DNA of 64,000 nucleotides from Paracoccus salsus (lineage in GTDB: Bacteria; Pseudomonadota; Alphaproteobacteria; Rhodobacterales; Rhodobacteraceae): positions 558,001 through 622,000 of the forward strand of contig NZ_JAKGGD010000001.1 in the NCBI RefSeq assembly GCF_021556615.1, written 5' to 3'. Under the pieces are notes generated by a model, which made no database searches, had not been told where the DNA came from, and was given only the letters and a program-made list of their open reading frames with translations. Below, piece after piece: positions 54,416-63,706 of the stretch. How positions within the stretch are numbered: position 1 is the first letter of the stretch; the number at the start of each line of letters is the position of its first letter. The position numbers and the translations under genes were made by a program.

Positions 54416-55867
54416 TCAGCGGTCAGGGTCCCAGCCGCTGATGGCCTTGCTGTCCATGAACTCCTCGAGGCCCATCACGCCGCCCTCGCGCGCACGTCCC
54501 GACATCTTGACCCCGCCAAAGGCCGAACCGGCCCCGCGCGACACCCCGTTCATCTCGACCATGCCGGATTGCAGCTGCCGCGCCACGCGGTTGCGCCTGG
54601 CGCCGTCCTGGCTCTGGACATAGTTGGTCAGCCCGTAAGGCGTGTCGTTGGCGATCCGCACCGCCTCGTCCTCGCTGTCGAAGGGAATGATCGACAGGAC
54701 CGGGCCGAAGATCTCTTGCCGGGCGATGGTCATGTCGTTGCTGACATCGGCAAACACCGTCGGCCGCACGAAATAGCCGCGATTCACGCCTTCGGGCAGG
54801 CCGGTGCCGCCGGCGACAAGCCGCGCGCCCTCGTCGATCCCGGCCTGGATCAGATCCTGGATCTTTTCCCATTGCTGTTTCGAGACCACCGGCCCGATAT
54901 GCGCGCCCGGCTGATGCGCGGCGGCGACCGCCGTCTCGCTGGCCACCCTGGCTGCTGTCTCGACGGCGCGATCATAGATGGACCGCTCGACCAGCATCCG
55001 GGTGGGGGCGTTGCAGGACTGGCCGGTGTTGTAGAAACAATGCCGCGCCCCGCGTGTCACCGCCTTCTCGTCGGCATCCGCGAAGACGATGTTCGCGCCC
55101 TTCCCGCCCAGTTCCAGGACCACCTTCTTCAGGCTGTCCGCCGCCGCTTTGGTGATCGCGATGCCGGCTCGCGTCGATCCGGTAAAGCTGATCATCGCGA
55201 CATCGGGATGGGTGGACAACTGCGTGCCGACGCCGGTGCCGTCGCCGTTGACCAGGTTGAATACACCCTTTGGCAGACCGGCCTCGTCGATGATCTCGGC
55301 AAACAGCATCGAGGACAGCGGCGCGATCTCGGACGGTTTCAGAATGCAGGTATCGCCCGCCAGAATCGCCGGAATGACCTTCAGCGTGACCTGGTTCATC
55401 GGCCAGTTCCAGGGCGTGATCAGCCCGACCACGCCCACCGGCTCCCAGGTGGTCACGCAGGAGGGCGCATGATCGCCAAGCGGACGGACGAACTCGAACC
55501 CCTTGAACGCGGTGATGAAGTTCCGGATATGCGAGCTGCCTGCCCCGACCTGGTCTTCCCGCGACATGTCCTGCGGCGCGCCCATTTCGTGGCTGATGGC
55601 CCAGGCCATGTCGTCGGCGCGCCGTTCATAGATCGCGAGGATGCGTTCGACATGGGCCAGTCGCTCGGCCGGCGCGGTCCGTGACCAGGCCGGAAAGGCG
55701 CGCTTGGCGGCGGCGACAGCCGCATCGGTATCGCCCTGACCGCCGAGGGATATCACTGCGACAGGCTCTTCGGTCGAGGGGTCGATCACCTCCATGTCGC
55801 GGCCCTCGACCGGGTCCGTCCACTGGCCGTCAACATAGAATTTGCGCTTGTCCAGAAGCGAGCCCAT
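54416..55867 (-). CDS. Aldehyde dehydrogenase (NAD(P)+-dependent family)
   Basis: A 483-residue ALDH-superfamily enzyme that oxidises an aldehyde to the acid. The oxyanion Asn154 is in TPWNWPMNQ, the general base Glu252 in LELGGKGAN, and the nucleophile Cys285 in NTGQSCNAPTR. FTGSTRAGI is the cofactor-loop region. AGGAGGATGCG precedes ATG 55865-55867. The aldehyde is not evident; the closest subgroup by eye is the betaine/lactaldehyde-like dehydrogenases. It stands alone between glycan genes. Confidence 0.94.
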   Translation of the reverse strand: MGSLLDKRKFYVDGQWTDPVEGRDMEVIDPSTEEPVAVISLGGQGDTDAAVAAAKRAFPAWSRTAPAERLAHVERILAIYERRADDMAWAISHEMGAPQDMSREDQVGAGSSHIRNFITAFKGFEFVRPLGDHAPSCVTTWEPVGVVGLITPWNWPMNQVTLKVIPAILAGDTCILKPSEIAPLSSMLFAEIIDEAGLPKGVFNLVNGDGTGVGTQLSTHPDVAMISFTGSTRAGIAITKAAADSLKKVVLELGGKGANIVFADADEKAVTRGARHCFYNTGQSCNAPTRMLVERSIYDRAVETAARVASETAVAAAHQPGAHIGPVVSKQQWEKIQDLIQAGIDEGARLVAGGTGLPEGVNRGYFVRPTVFADVSNDMTIARQEIFGPVLSIIPFDSEDEAVRIANDTPYGLTNYVQSQDGARRNRVARQLQSGMVEMNGVSRGAGSAFGGVKMSGRAREGGVMGLEEFMDSKAISGWDPDR

Positions 55868-56044
55868 CGCATCCTCCTTTTTTGGCTTGTCGGGACGAAG
55901 GTGACACCGCCTCTTGCCACCTGCAAGGCCGGGAGTCGCGGCACTCTGCCCATGCACCGGTCATTTCGCCGGGCCGCTTCCTCTGGTAATCCGCGTCGGC
56001 CCGCTTATCTTGCGGGAAACGCAACCAATCCGAAAGGACAGCCC

Positions 56045-56701
56045 ATGTCCCTGCGCATCAACGACATCGCCCCCGATTTCACCGCCGATTCGACCGAAGG
56101 CGAGATCCGCTTCCATGAATGGCTGGGCGACAGCTATGCAATCATTTTCAGCCATCCGCGCGACTTCACGCCGGTCTGCACGACCGAGTTCGGCGCCGTG
56201 GCCCAGCTGGCCGCGGAATTCGAGAAGCGCAACACCAAGGTCATCGGGGTCTCGGTCGACTCGGTCGAGGATCACAGGAAATGGAAGAACGACATCGCGC
56301 AGGTCGCGGGCGTTCCGGCTAATTTCGCGATCATCGACGACACCTCGCTGACCGTAGCCAAGGCGTATGACATGCTGCCGGCCGAATACTACCTGCCCGG
56401 CGAGGGGCGCAGTCCGGCGGATTCCGCCACCGTCCGTGCCGTCTTCATCATCGGCCCGGACAAGAAGGTCCGGCTGACCATGACCTATCCGATGTCGATC
56501 GGCCGCAACTTCGCCGAAATCCTGCGTGCGCTCGACGCGGTCCGCAAGACCGACGGCGTGCCGCTGGCCACCCCGGCCAACTGGGTGCCGGGCGAGGACG
56601 TGATCGTGGCGCTGTCGCTGGACGACAAGGCCGCCGCAGAGAAGTTCGGCCCCCTCGACATCCGCCTGCCCTATCTGCGCTACGCCAAGGACCCGGCGTA
56701 A
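56045..56701 (+). CDS. 1-Cys peroxiredoxin (Prx6 family)
   Basis: A 218-residue thiol peroxidase. The peroxidatic Cys45 is in FSHPRDFTPVCTTEFG, with the partner Arg in the AVFIIGPDKKVRLTMTYPMS IGRNF segment. The C-terminal extension (TPANWVPGEDVIVALSL) is typical of the Prx6 class. No resolving cysteine is present. AAGGACAGCCC precedes ATG 56045. It is divergent from the aldehyde dehydrogenase gene. Confidence 0.95.
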   Translation: MSLRINDIAPDFTADSTEGEIRFHEWLGDSYAIIFSHPRDFTPVCTTEFGAVAQLAAEFEKRNTKVIGVSVDSVEDHRKWKNDIAQVAGVPANFAIIDDTSLTVAKAYDMLPAEYYLPGEGRSPADSATVRAVFIIGPDKKVRLTMTYPMSIGRNFAEILRALDAVRKTDGVPLATPANWVPGEDVIVALSLDDKAAAEKFGPLDIRLPYLRYAKDPA

Positions 56702-56710
56702 CACCGCGGC

Positions 56711-57601
56711 ATGGCCCGCTCGGACCGGCCGCTGACGCGCAAGCTGATCCGCCTCGGCTTCCGGGTGCTGGGCCGGTCGCGTGCGCATCGACAGGACATC
56801 TGGCCCGGGCTGGCCATCGACCGATCCAGCGGCCGCGTCACATGGCGCGGCCGCTTCCTGTTGACCCTTTGCCCATCGGCGCGCTTCATCCCACGCGGCG
56901 TGCCGATGATCGCGGTGGTCGGCTCGGGACCCTCGCTGAAGGGACAGCGCATCGAGGACCTGGGCGACCATATCGCGATCCTGTGCAACGGGGCCGCGTC
57001 GCTGGCCCGACGCATCCGCCCGCTGGCCGTCGCGGTAGAGGATGAGCGCTTCGTCTTTCGCCACCATGCCATGCTGGCCACCCTGCCCCGCGACATCCCG
57101 CTGCTGCTGTCGCCCGCGGCGTTGCGCGCCTGGGCCGAACGCGGCACCGCCCCTCTGCAAGACCGCACGGTCGCGCTGATCGACAATCTGGAAAGGCCGG
57201 TCGGCGCGCCGCGCCGCGGCCTTTCCGACCCTGCGCTGCGCAGGATCGTGCTGCGCGGGCAGAAAGGCGCGCTGTCACTGGCGCCCGATGAGGGCGTGGT
57301 GATCACCGGCACCGTCGCCTTCTCGGCCCTGCAATTCGCGCTGCGCGCCCAGCCCGACCGCATCCTGCTGGCCGGCATCGACCTGACCAATGACAGCCAG
57401 CCGCGCTTCTACGAGGGCGGCGACACCATCGCCCCATCGGGGCTTGCATCAGGTCTGGACCGGATCCTGTCGGGGTTCGTGCTGGCAAGGCATTTCGCCG
57501 CCAAACGGGGCTTCGGCCTGACCTGCGCCTCTCCGGTCTCGGCGCTTCTGACGATCGGCTATCCGCTCGATGAAAGCCTGGCATGCAAGTCGTCATCCTG
57601 A
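56711..57601 (+). CDS. Glycosyltransferase-like protein (GT29/DUF115-like fold)
   Basis: A 296-residue protein whose N-terminal motif IAVVGSGPSLKGQRIEDLGD and C-terminal VITGTVAFSALQFALRAQPD then RILLAGIDLTN resemble nucleotide-sugar-binding folds of sialyltransferase-like enzymes. The same layout is found in the N-terminal half of the interrupted fusion gene at 52153-54237. Its stop overlaps the next start by 19 nt. It probably adds a sugar to a surface glycan (inference). Function is not proven. Confidence 0.65.
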   Translation: MARSDRPLTRKLIRLGFRVLGRSRAHRQDIWPGLAIDRSSGRVTWRGRFLLTLCPSARFIPRGVPMIAVVGSGPSLKGQRIEDLGDHIAILCNGAASLARRIRPLAVAVEDERFVFRHHAMLATLPRDIPLLLSPAALRAWAERGTAPLQDRTVALIDNLERPVGAPRRGLSDPALRRIVLRGQKGALSLAPDEGVVITGTVAFSALQFALRAQPDRILLAGIDLTNDSQPRFYEGGDTIAPSGLASGLDRILSGFVLARHFAAKRGFGLTCASPVSALLTIGYPLDESLACKSSS

Positions 57602-58608
57602 ACGACACACGCCCTGACCTGCATCATGGCTGCAGCCGGGTCATGCGCGTTCTGGAGCAGGGCCTGACAGCGCGCGGGCTGACGGTTTCGGCACGCAGCC
57701 CCCTGCGCCACGACTGGGCAAGCGATGACAGAGTCCTGTCGGCGATTGCCAAGGCTGACCTGATCGTCATCAATGGCGAAGGCACATTGCATCACGGCGC
57801 GCGCCACGGCGAAACCCTGCTGTCGGTGGTCGATCACCCTGCGGCCAGGGGCAGGCCCGTCGCGCTGGTCAACGCCCTGTATCAGGACAACCCGCCAGGA
57901 TGGGGCGGCTTGCTGTCGCGCATGGCACTGGTCGCGGCGCGTGACTCACGCAGTGCCGCGCAGATGGGTCAGGCGATGGGAGCCGGCGCTGTCAGATGGG
58001 TGCCGGACCTGACACTGGCCGAGCCGATCGAGGAAGCGGGTGAAGCGGGTGAAGCGAACGACATCCTCTGGGGCGACAGCGTAAAGCCAGAGATCGCCGA
58101 AATCCTCGCCGCCCATGCGACCGCCCGAACCGAGCCGCTACTGCCCAGCCTGTCAAGCCTGAAGCGCCCCAAGGGCCGAACCATGCTGGGACGGGCATTG
58201 CGCGACATCTGGATCCGGCGCCACGCCAGCGCCTGTCGTCGTCGCCATCCGACACTGACCCTTGCGCCCGACGAGGCCGCTTACAGCCGCCGGATCGCCG
58301 CTGCGCGACTGCATGTCACAGGCCGCTTTCACGGCGTCTGCTACTCGATGGCGGCAGGACGCCCCTTTCTGGCGCTGGCATCCAACAGCTGGAAGATCGC
58401 CGCGCTGATCGAGGATGCCGGTCTGGCGCCATGGCGGATTTGCTCACCAGATCAGCTTGATCCCCTGATCGCCCGAGGGGCCGCGGCGCTGGACTATACT
58501 CAGGCCGAGCGCGCGGCGCTGCACCGCTTTCTGGATTGCGCGGTCAGGGAAAGCGGGCATTTGCTGGACGATCTGGCGCGGCTGGCCCGCCGGGTTGGTC
58601 CCGTCTAG
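57583..58608 (+). CDS. Polysaccharide pyruvyl transferase family protein
   Basis: A 341-residue protein with the pyruvyl-transferase motif LIVINGEGTLHHGARHGETL and the C-terminal RLHVTGRFHGVCYSMAAGRP FLALASNSWK, both of which also occur in the fusion gene at 52153-54237. It would add a ketal-linked pyruvate to a surface polysaccharide. It overlaps the upstream glycosyltransferase-like gene by 19 nt and the convergent GT25 gene by 4 nt. Confidence 0.82.
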   Translation: MQVVILNDTRPDLHHGCSRVMRVLEQGLTARGLTVSARSPLRHDWASDDRVLSAIAKADLIVINGEGTLHHGARHGETLLSVVDHPAARGRPVALVNALYQDNPPGWGGLLSRMALVAARDSRSAAQMGQAMGAGAVRWVPDLTLAEPIEEAGEAGEANDILWGDSVKPEIAEILAAHATARTEPLLPSLSSLKRPKGRTMLGRALRDIWIRRHASACRRRHPTLTLAPDEAAYSRRIAAARLHVTGRFHGVCYSMAAGRPFLALASNSWKIAALIEDAGLAPWRICSPDQLDPLIARGAAALDYTQAERAALHRFLDCAVRESGHLLDDLARLARRVGPV

Positions 58609-59366
58609 CCCCCACGCAGACGCTTCAGCAGCCGCAAGGCAATCCGGGACCGCCGCGCCGCCGCCGTGATCTGGCGCAGCACGGGCAGCCGGTCCCAGAA
58701 CCGCAATTCGGCAATGTCGCTGCGCGAGGATCGCTGGACGGCCAGCGGCTGCCGGCTGCCCAGCACCGTCAGGTCCGAAAAGGCCGCCCGCATCCAGCAA
58801 TAGGCGCCATCGACATGCATCGGCCCGCCCTCGGGATCGCCGGGGCGGCGGGCCTTCATTGCCTCGAGATACGGCACCGCGCGTTCCGAAAACCGTGCGC
58901 TGAACCCCACGAAATGCGCCAGCGGGAACGTATGGTCGGGCGAAAGGCGCAGCAGATGGCGGCCGATCGCCTCGTCGCCGGGCCGGGGCTGCAAGGGCGA
59001 TACCGAATACAGCAGGTCCCAGTCGATCCCTTTCAGCTCGTCGCGGATCGCCTGCATCAGCGGCCCGAAATCGGGCGCGAAATCGGCGTCATCCTCCAGC
59101 ATCAGTGCGTGCGCCACGCCGTCCTTCAGGATCGCGCGATGCACACCCAACTGGCTCTCGAAGCAGCCGCGCGCGCCGCGGGTCGGAAAATCGCCCTGGT
59201 CTGGCGGGAAACTGGCGGGAAACAGCGTGACCGCCGGGTGGTCCAGGCTCAACCCGACGCGATTGAGTTCTGCCTGCATCTCGCGGCGGCGATCCTCGCG
59301 ATGGGCGAGGTTGATGATGTAGATCCGGTCAAAGACCGACAGCACCGCATCTGGATCGTTTCGCAC
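58605..59366 (-). CDS. Glycosyltransferase family 25 (LPS biosynthesis)
   Basis: A 253-residue GT25 enzyme. The N-terminal motif is DRIYIINLAHREDRRREMQA, and the metal-binding acidic motif is ALMLEDDADFAPDF. The C-terminal third is Arg-rich and helical. The start is GTG 59364-59366; ribosome-binding sequence is weak. It converges with the pyruvyl-transferase gene, and together with the neighbouring genes it forms a small surface-glycan group. Confidence 0.86.
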   Translation of the reverse strand: MRNDPDAVLSVFDRIYIINLAHREDRRREMQAELNRVGLSLDHPAVTLFPASFPPDQGDFPTRGARGCFESQLGVHRAILKDGVAHALMLEDDADFAPDFGPLMQAIRDELKGIDWDLLYSVSPLQPRPGDEAIGRHLLRLSPDHTFPLAHFVGFSARFSERAVPYLEAMKARRPGDPEGGPMHVDGAYCWMRAAFSDLTVLGSRQPLAVQRSSRSDIAELRFWDRLPVLRQITAAARRSRIALRLLKRLRGG

Positions 59367-59388
59367 CGGAAAACACCCCCGTCACAGA

Positions 59389-59418
59389 AAGGCAGCCCCG
59401 AGCTTCCGGGGCTGCCTT
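59389..59418 (-). terminator. Rho-independent terminator of pnp
   Basis: A perfect 12-bp stem, AAGGCAGCCCCG (59389-59400) and CGGGGCTGCCTT (59407-59418), with a 6-nt loop. It lies 35 nt after the pnp stop and the minus strand continues CCTTTCTGTG, a short U-rich tail. Confidence 0.82.
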
Positions 59419-59453
59419 GCTTCTTACAGGAATTTTCGAAACCGTCTAACCGA

Positions 59454-61595
59454 TCACTCGGCGGTTTCTTCCTTCTTTTCCACGACTTCTTCGCCGGTCT
59501 CCTGGTCGACCATCTTCATGCCAAGGCGAACCTTGCCGCGATCGTCGAAGCCCAGCAGCTTGACCTTCACTTCCTGGCCTTCCTGCAGCAATTCGCTGGG
59601 GTGGCTCAGGCGGCGATTGGCGATCTGGCTGACATGCACCAGCCCGTCGCGCTTGCCGAAGAAGTTCACGAAGGCGCCGAAATCGACCAGCTTCACGACC
59701 TTGCCGGTATAGACCTTGCCCTCTTCCGGCTCGGCCACGATCGAATAGATCATGTCATGGGCCTTCTTGATCGAATCGGCATTGGCCGAGGCGATCTTGA
59801 TCACGCCGTCATCGTTGATGTCGACCTTGGCGCCCGAGACCTCGACGATCTCGCGGATCACCTTGCCGCCCGAGCCGATCACTTCACGGATCTTGTCGGT
59901 CGGGATCTGCATGGTCTCGATGCGCGGGGCATGGGCGCTGAACTCGCGCCGGCCTTCGGCCAGGGCTTTCGACATCTCGCCCAGGATATGCATCCGGCCA
60001 TCCCTGGCCTGCGCCAGGGCCTGTTTCATGATCTCGGGCGTGATGCCCGCGACCTTGATGTCCATCTGCAGCGAGGTGATGCCGTTTTCCGTACCGGCGA
60101 CCTTGAAGTCCATGTCGCCCAGATGGTCCTCGTCGCCCAGGATGTCGGTCAGCACCGCATAGCGGCCGTCATTCTCGAGGATCAGGCCCATCGCCACACC
60201 CGCGACTGGCGACTTCAACGGAACGCCCGCATCCATCATCGACAACGAACCGCCGCAGACCGACGCCATCGAGCTGGATCCGTTGGATTCGGTGATCTCG
60301 CTGACGACCCGGATGGTGTAGGGAAAATCGGTCGCCGCCGGCAAGACCGCCTGAAGCGCACGCCAGGCAAGCTTGCCGTGGCCGATCTCGCGACGGCCCG
60401 GAGGTCCGACGCGACCCGCTTCACCGACCGAATAGGGCGGGAAGTTGTAGTGCAGCAGGAAATTCGACCGCGAATTGCCGTGCAGCGCATCGACGATCTG
60501 TTCGTCGTCGCCGGTGCCCAGCGTCGTGACGACCAGCGCCTGCGTCTCGCCACGCGTGAACAGTGCCGACCCGTGCGTGCGCGGCAGGATACCCACTTCG
60601 CTGTCGATGGCACGCACCGTCTTCGTGTCGCGGCCGTCGATCCGGGCGCCACCATTGATGATGTCGCCGCGCAGGATATCCGATTCCAGCTTTTTCAGGG
60701 CCGAACCCAGATTGGTGTCGGCCAGATCTTCCTCGGACAGGCTTTCCTTGACCTTCGCCTTCGCGGCGCCGACGGCGTCCTGACGGTCGGCCTTGTCCTT
60801 GATGGCATAGGCGGCGCGCATGTCGGCCTCGCCCAGCGATTTCACCCTTGCATACAGGTCGCTGTAATCGGGCGAGCTGAAGTCGAACGGCTCTTTCGCG
60901 GCGGTCTCGGCCAGTTCGATGATCAGATCGATCACCGGCTTGATCGCCTCGTGGCCGAATTTCACCGCACCCAGCATTTCCTCCTCGGACAGCTCATAGG
61001 CCTCGGACTCGACCATCATCACGGCATCTTTCGTGCCGGCAACGACCAGATCCAGACGCTGTTCGGGGTTGTCGCGCAGCTTGTCCATGTCCTGAACCTC
61101 GGGGTTCAGCACATATTCGCCGTTGGCGAAGCCGATGCGCGCACCCGCGATCGGGCCCATGAACGGCACGCCCGAGATGGTCAGCGCCGCGCTTGTCGCG
61201 ATCATCGCCACCATGTCCGGATCGTTGACCAGATCGTGGCTCAGCACCGTGCACATCACCAGCGTCTCATGCCTGAAGCCGGGGGCGAAAAGCGGGCGGA
61301 TCGGACGGTCGATCAGACGCGCGGTCAGCGTCTCTTTTTCCGACGGTCGCGCCTCACGCTTGAAGAAGCCGCCCGGCACCTTGCCGGCGGCATAGTACTT
61401 TTCCTGATAGTGGACCGTCAGCGGGAAAAAATCCAATCCCGGCTTCGGTTCCTTGGCGAAGGTCACGTTCGCCATGACGCTGGTCTCGCCCAGCGTGGCG
61501 ATGACGCTGCCATCCGCCTGACGGGCAACCTTGCCCGTTTCCAGTGTCAGCGTTTCCTGCCCCCACTGGATCGATTTTCTCACTTCATCAAACAT
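59454..61595 (-). CDS. pnp: Polyribonucleotide nucleotidyltransferase (PNPase)
   Basis: A 713-residue 3'-5' exoribonuclease of the RNA degradosome. Two RNase PH domains are present ([20 protein letters not shown] at the start and [20 protein letters not shown] in the second), followed by KH ([20 protein letters not shown]) and S1 domains ([20 protein letters not shown]). The C-terminus is a short Glu/Lys tail. GAGGAAATCAG precedes the ATG. It lies downstream of rpsO, the usual order. Confidence 0.98.
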   Translation of the reverse strand: MFDEVRKSIQWGQETLTLETGKVARQADGSVIATLGETSVMANVTFAKEPKPGLDFFPLTVHYQEKYYAAGKVPGGFFKREARPSEKETLTARLIDRPIRPLFAPGFRHETLVMCTVLSHDLVNDPDMVAMIATSAALTISGVPFMGPIAGARIGFANGEYVLNPEVQDMDKLRDNPEQRLDLVVAGTKDAVMMVESEAYELSEEEMLGAVKFGHEAIKPVIDLIIELAETAAKEPFDFSSPDYSDLYARVKSLGEADMRAAYAIKDKADRQDAVGAAKAKVKESLSEEDLADTNLGSALKKLESDILRGDIINGGARIDGRDTKTVRAIDSEVGILPRTHGSALFTRGETQALVVTTLGTGDDEQIVDALHGNSRSNFLLHYNFPPYSVGEAGRVGPPGRREIGHGKLAWRALQAVLPAATDFPYTIRVVSEITESNGSSSMASVCGGSLSMMDAGVPLKSPVAGVAMGLILENDGRYAVLTDILGDEDHLGDMDFKVAGTENGITSLQMDIKVAGITPEIMKQALAQARDGRMHILGEMSKALAEGRREFSAHAPRIETMQIPTDKIREVIGSGGKVIREIVEVSGAKVDINDDGVIKIASANADSIKKAHDMIYSIVAEPEEGKVYTGKVVKLVDFGAFVNFFGKRDGLVHVSQIANRRLSHPSELLQEGQEVKVKLLGFDDRGKVRLGMKMVDQETGEEVVEKKEETAE

Positions 61596-62179
61596 CTGAT
61601 TTCCTCATAGGCGCGCCAGCCCTCTGGCCGCGCCTGGTCACGTGGCGGCCCCATTGCCGCCGCCCCGATCCTTAAGCGTCGCCCCGGGGCCGGGCGTCAC
61701 GTCACAGATTGTGTGCGTTTACAGGAAAAGATGGCTGTTGGAAAGTGGCCCGCGACCGCCCTGAGACGGCCTCCCAATGGCCCCTGGGCGGCGGCGGCGG
61801 ACGGCGCATGAACGGCCTCTGACCCCGCCGCGCGTCGGGCCGCAAGGTCGCGTGAAGACTGGCGTCCAGAGGCGCCGGAAAGCACAGGATGAATGGCAGG
61901 CCGCAATGTGAAACGCCATGTCGAGGACAGCGGCGGGCTTTCGCGTGATCGTCGGGGACCGGCGCGGCTTGCGCCATTCGGACAGGTTTGATGGCGGGTA
62001 GGACCGTGACAGGCTCCGCGACGATCCGGCCAAGCGGATCGCGGCCGCGCCGATGCCGCACTGATCGGTTGCGCAAGGCCTGAGCCATCCGGCATCACGC
62101 GATGCACGCAGCCGTTGCGCACAACGCAAGACGCCCGCCGCAATCGCGCCGGGCGTTTCCTGTCCGCAAGGCGGAAAAT
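61596..62179. other. Long rpsO-pnp intergenic region, no gene recognised
   Basis: 584 nt between rpsO and pnp, longer than is usual for this pair. Three overlapping short frames on the minus strand (61697-62143) have no recognisable family or signal. It contains the rpsO hairpin (separate entry) and several GC-rich inverted segments near 61620-61680 and 61770-61800. pnp autoregulation commonly acts in this leader; no RNase III-like stem could be proven by eye. Confidence 0.45.
62131..62156 (-). terminator. Hairpin downstream of rpsO
   Basis: ACGCCCG (62131-62137) pairs with CGGGCGT (62150-62156), starting 23 nt after the rpsO stop. Inner GC bases can extend the stem. The following minus-strand sequence CTTGCGTTGT is only weakly U-rich, so some read-through into pnp is expected. 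Confidence 0.55.
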
Positions 62180-62449
62180 TCAGCGGCGGATGCCGAGGCG
62201 CTTGATCAGGTCCTGATAGCGGCCCTCGTCCTTCTTCCTCAGATAATCCAGCAACTTGCGGCGCTGCGCGACCAGCTTCAGAAGACCACGGCGCGAGTGG
62301 TTGTCTTTCTTGTGGGTCTTGAAGTGCTCGGTCAGCGTGGAGATGCGCGAGGTCAGGATCGCGACCTGCACGTCGGGAGAACCCGTGTCGCCTTCCTTGG
62401 CGCCGAATTCCTTGATGACCTTGGCCTTTTGCTCGACAGTAATCGACAT
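62180..62449 (-). CDS. rpsO: 30S ribosomal protein S15
   Basis: An 89-residue S15 protein that binds 16S rRNA in the 30S platform. The family signature is [20 protein letters not shown] then [29 protein letters not shown], and the C-terminus is LGIRR. Length is typical. The start at ATG 62447-62449 has GGAGCCCCCG upstream; the longer frame has no basis. It is the first gene of the rpsO-pnp unit. Confidence 0.98.
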   Translation of the reverse strand: MSITVEQKAKVIKEFGAKEGDTGSPDVQVAILTSRISTLTEHFKTHKKDNHSRRGLLKLVAQRRKLLDYLRKKDEGRYQDLIKRLGIRR

Positions 62450-62602
62450 CGGGGGCTCCTTTCGGATCAATGAGCTATGGCGCAGTCCGGGATGTCGTCC
62501 AGAACTGGCCCGTGGAGTCTGCCGCACGACCATGGCCGCGCGGATAGGCGCCTATAGGGCATGCCGTCCCGAATGGAAAGCCCCCGCGCACGGCCTGTCG
62601 CT

Positions 62603-63706
62603 TCAGGGTGTTGCAGGTCCGTCACCGGCGCGGACAATCAAGATGTCCTCGGCCCTCAGACCGCTCAGATGCAACAAACGCGCGACAGCTTCGCCATTCA
62701 GCGTGATCAGCGTGGTGCCGTCCAGGTCCTCGCGCAGGTCCACCACCGCGTCCCCGGCCATGTCGGCGGGAAGATGCAGGTGAATCACATCCTCGGCAGC
62801 ACTGAAATCGGCGATGATGGGCACAACGCCCCCGTCGGGTTGCAGCACGAATCTGTCCTCGCCCGCCCCCCCCTCGGCGAAATCGCCCGATCCCGGCATC
62901 AGCGTGTCATTGCCCTCGCCGCCGTGCATCCAGACCGTCGCGGGATCGTTCGCCCCGATCAGCACGTCGTCGCCCCGACCGCCATCCAGATCGTCCGAAC
63001 CGCCGCCCGAGATCAGCACGTCGTCGCCATCATTGCCGGAAAGCCAGTCGTCGCCCTCTCCACCATGCAGCGTATCGTTGCCTTCACCGCCGAATATCGT
63101 GTCATTGCCGGCCTCGCCGAAAATGAGGTCGTCTCCGCCCTGCCCCATCAGCAGGTCGTTGCCGTGGCCACCCAGAAGGACGTCGTTGCCGCCCGGGCCG
63201 TAATCGCCGTCGCCCTGCACCCAGTCATCGCCGTCGCCGCCGTAAATGGTATCCGCGCCCAGCCCGCCGCGCAGATCGTCGTCGCCGCCGTAGCCCATGA
63301 TGAGGTCGTTGCCGGCACCGCCTTTCAGCAGGTCGACCAGGTCGCTGCCCACGATCCGCGTTCCGTCGAAAAACCCGGTGCTTGCGGGGTTCCCGCCAGT
63401 CAGACCGTCATGATCCGCGATACCGGCCCCGCCCGCCCCAGGAAGGCCGGTCGGGCCTTCCACCGAAGTATCCGGCTTGTCGGCGGGTGGCGGAGACGCC
63501 GGAGAGTCCGTTGTCGCGCCATCGCCGGAACGCGGATCGGGATAGTCGTCGGGATCCGGCATGACAGGGGGCAGGACATCGTCATCGCCAGTGTTCACTG
63601 GCATGTCGTCGTCGGGATCGCTCTCGGGCGTGTTGGATGTCAGGCTGGTCATGTCCACGGCCATTCCCGCGACAAGAAGCCCCATGAGCCCCGCAAGCAT
63701 CAACAT
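62603..63706 (-). CDS. RTX-type calcium-binding repeat protein
   Basis: A 367-residue protein with an N-terminal hydrophobic segment (MLMLAGLMGLLVAGMAVDM), an acidic, Pro-rich linker (about 20-95), and about a dozen GGxGxDxUx nonapeptides from residue 120 to 270 (GGEGNDTLHGGEGDDWLSG). The C-terminal region (AEDVIHLHLPADMAGDAVVD) is typical of short RTX proteins of Rhodobacterales. No protease or lipase domain is present. It may be exported by type I secretion through its C-terminus, which sits oddly with the N-terminal hydrophobic helix. The start is ATG 63706, with TTG 63715 as an alternative. Confidence 0.85.
   Translation of the reverse strand: MLMLAGLMGLLVAGMAVDMTSLTSNTPESDPDDDMPVNTGDDDVLPPVMPDPDDYPDPRSGDGATTDSPASPPPADKPDTSVEGPTGLPGAGGAGIADHDGLTGGNPASTGFFDGTRIVGSDLVDLLKGGAGNDLIMGYGGDDDLRGGLGADTIYGGDGDDWVQGDGDYGPGGNDVLLGGHGNDLLMGQGGDDLIFGEAGNDTIFGGEGNDTLHGGEGDDWLSGNDGDDVLISGGGSDDLDGGRGDDVLIGANDPATVWMHGGEGNDTLMPGSGDFAEGGAGEDRFVLQPDGGVVPIIADFSAAEDVIHLHLPADMAGDAVVDLREDLDGTTLITLNGEAVARLLHLSGLRAEDILIVRAGDGPATP

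Noticed and set aside
58536..61610. 1024-codon open frame on the plus strand across GT25 and pnp
   Set aside because: It is the antisense shadow of pnp and the GT25 gene; its translation is low-complexity (His, Arg, Asp, Gln) with no domain, as expected from GC-rich codon bias.
61697..62143. Three overlapping minus-strand frames in the rpsO-pnp gap
   Set aside because: Arg/Ser/Pro-rich translations without signal, domain or ribosome-binding site.
62880..63330. Repetitive DNA resembling a tandem-repeat array or CRISPR
   Set aside because: It is the coding sequence of the RTX nonapeptides; repeat units are degenerate and there are no spacers.
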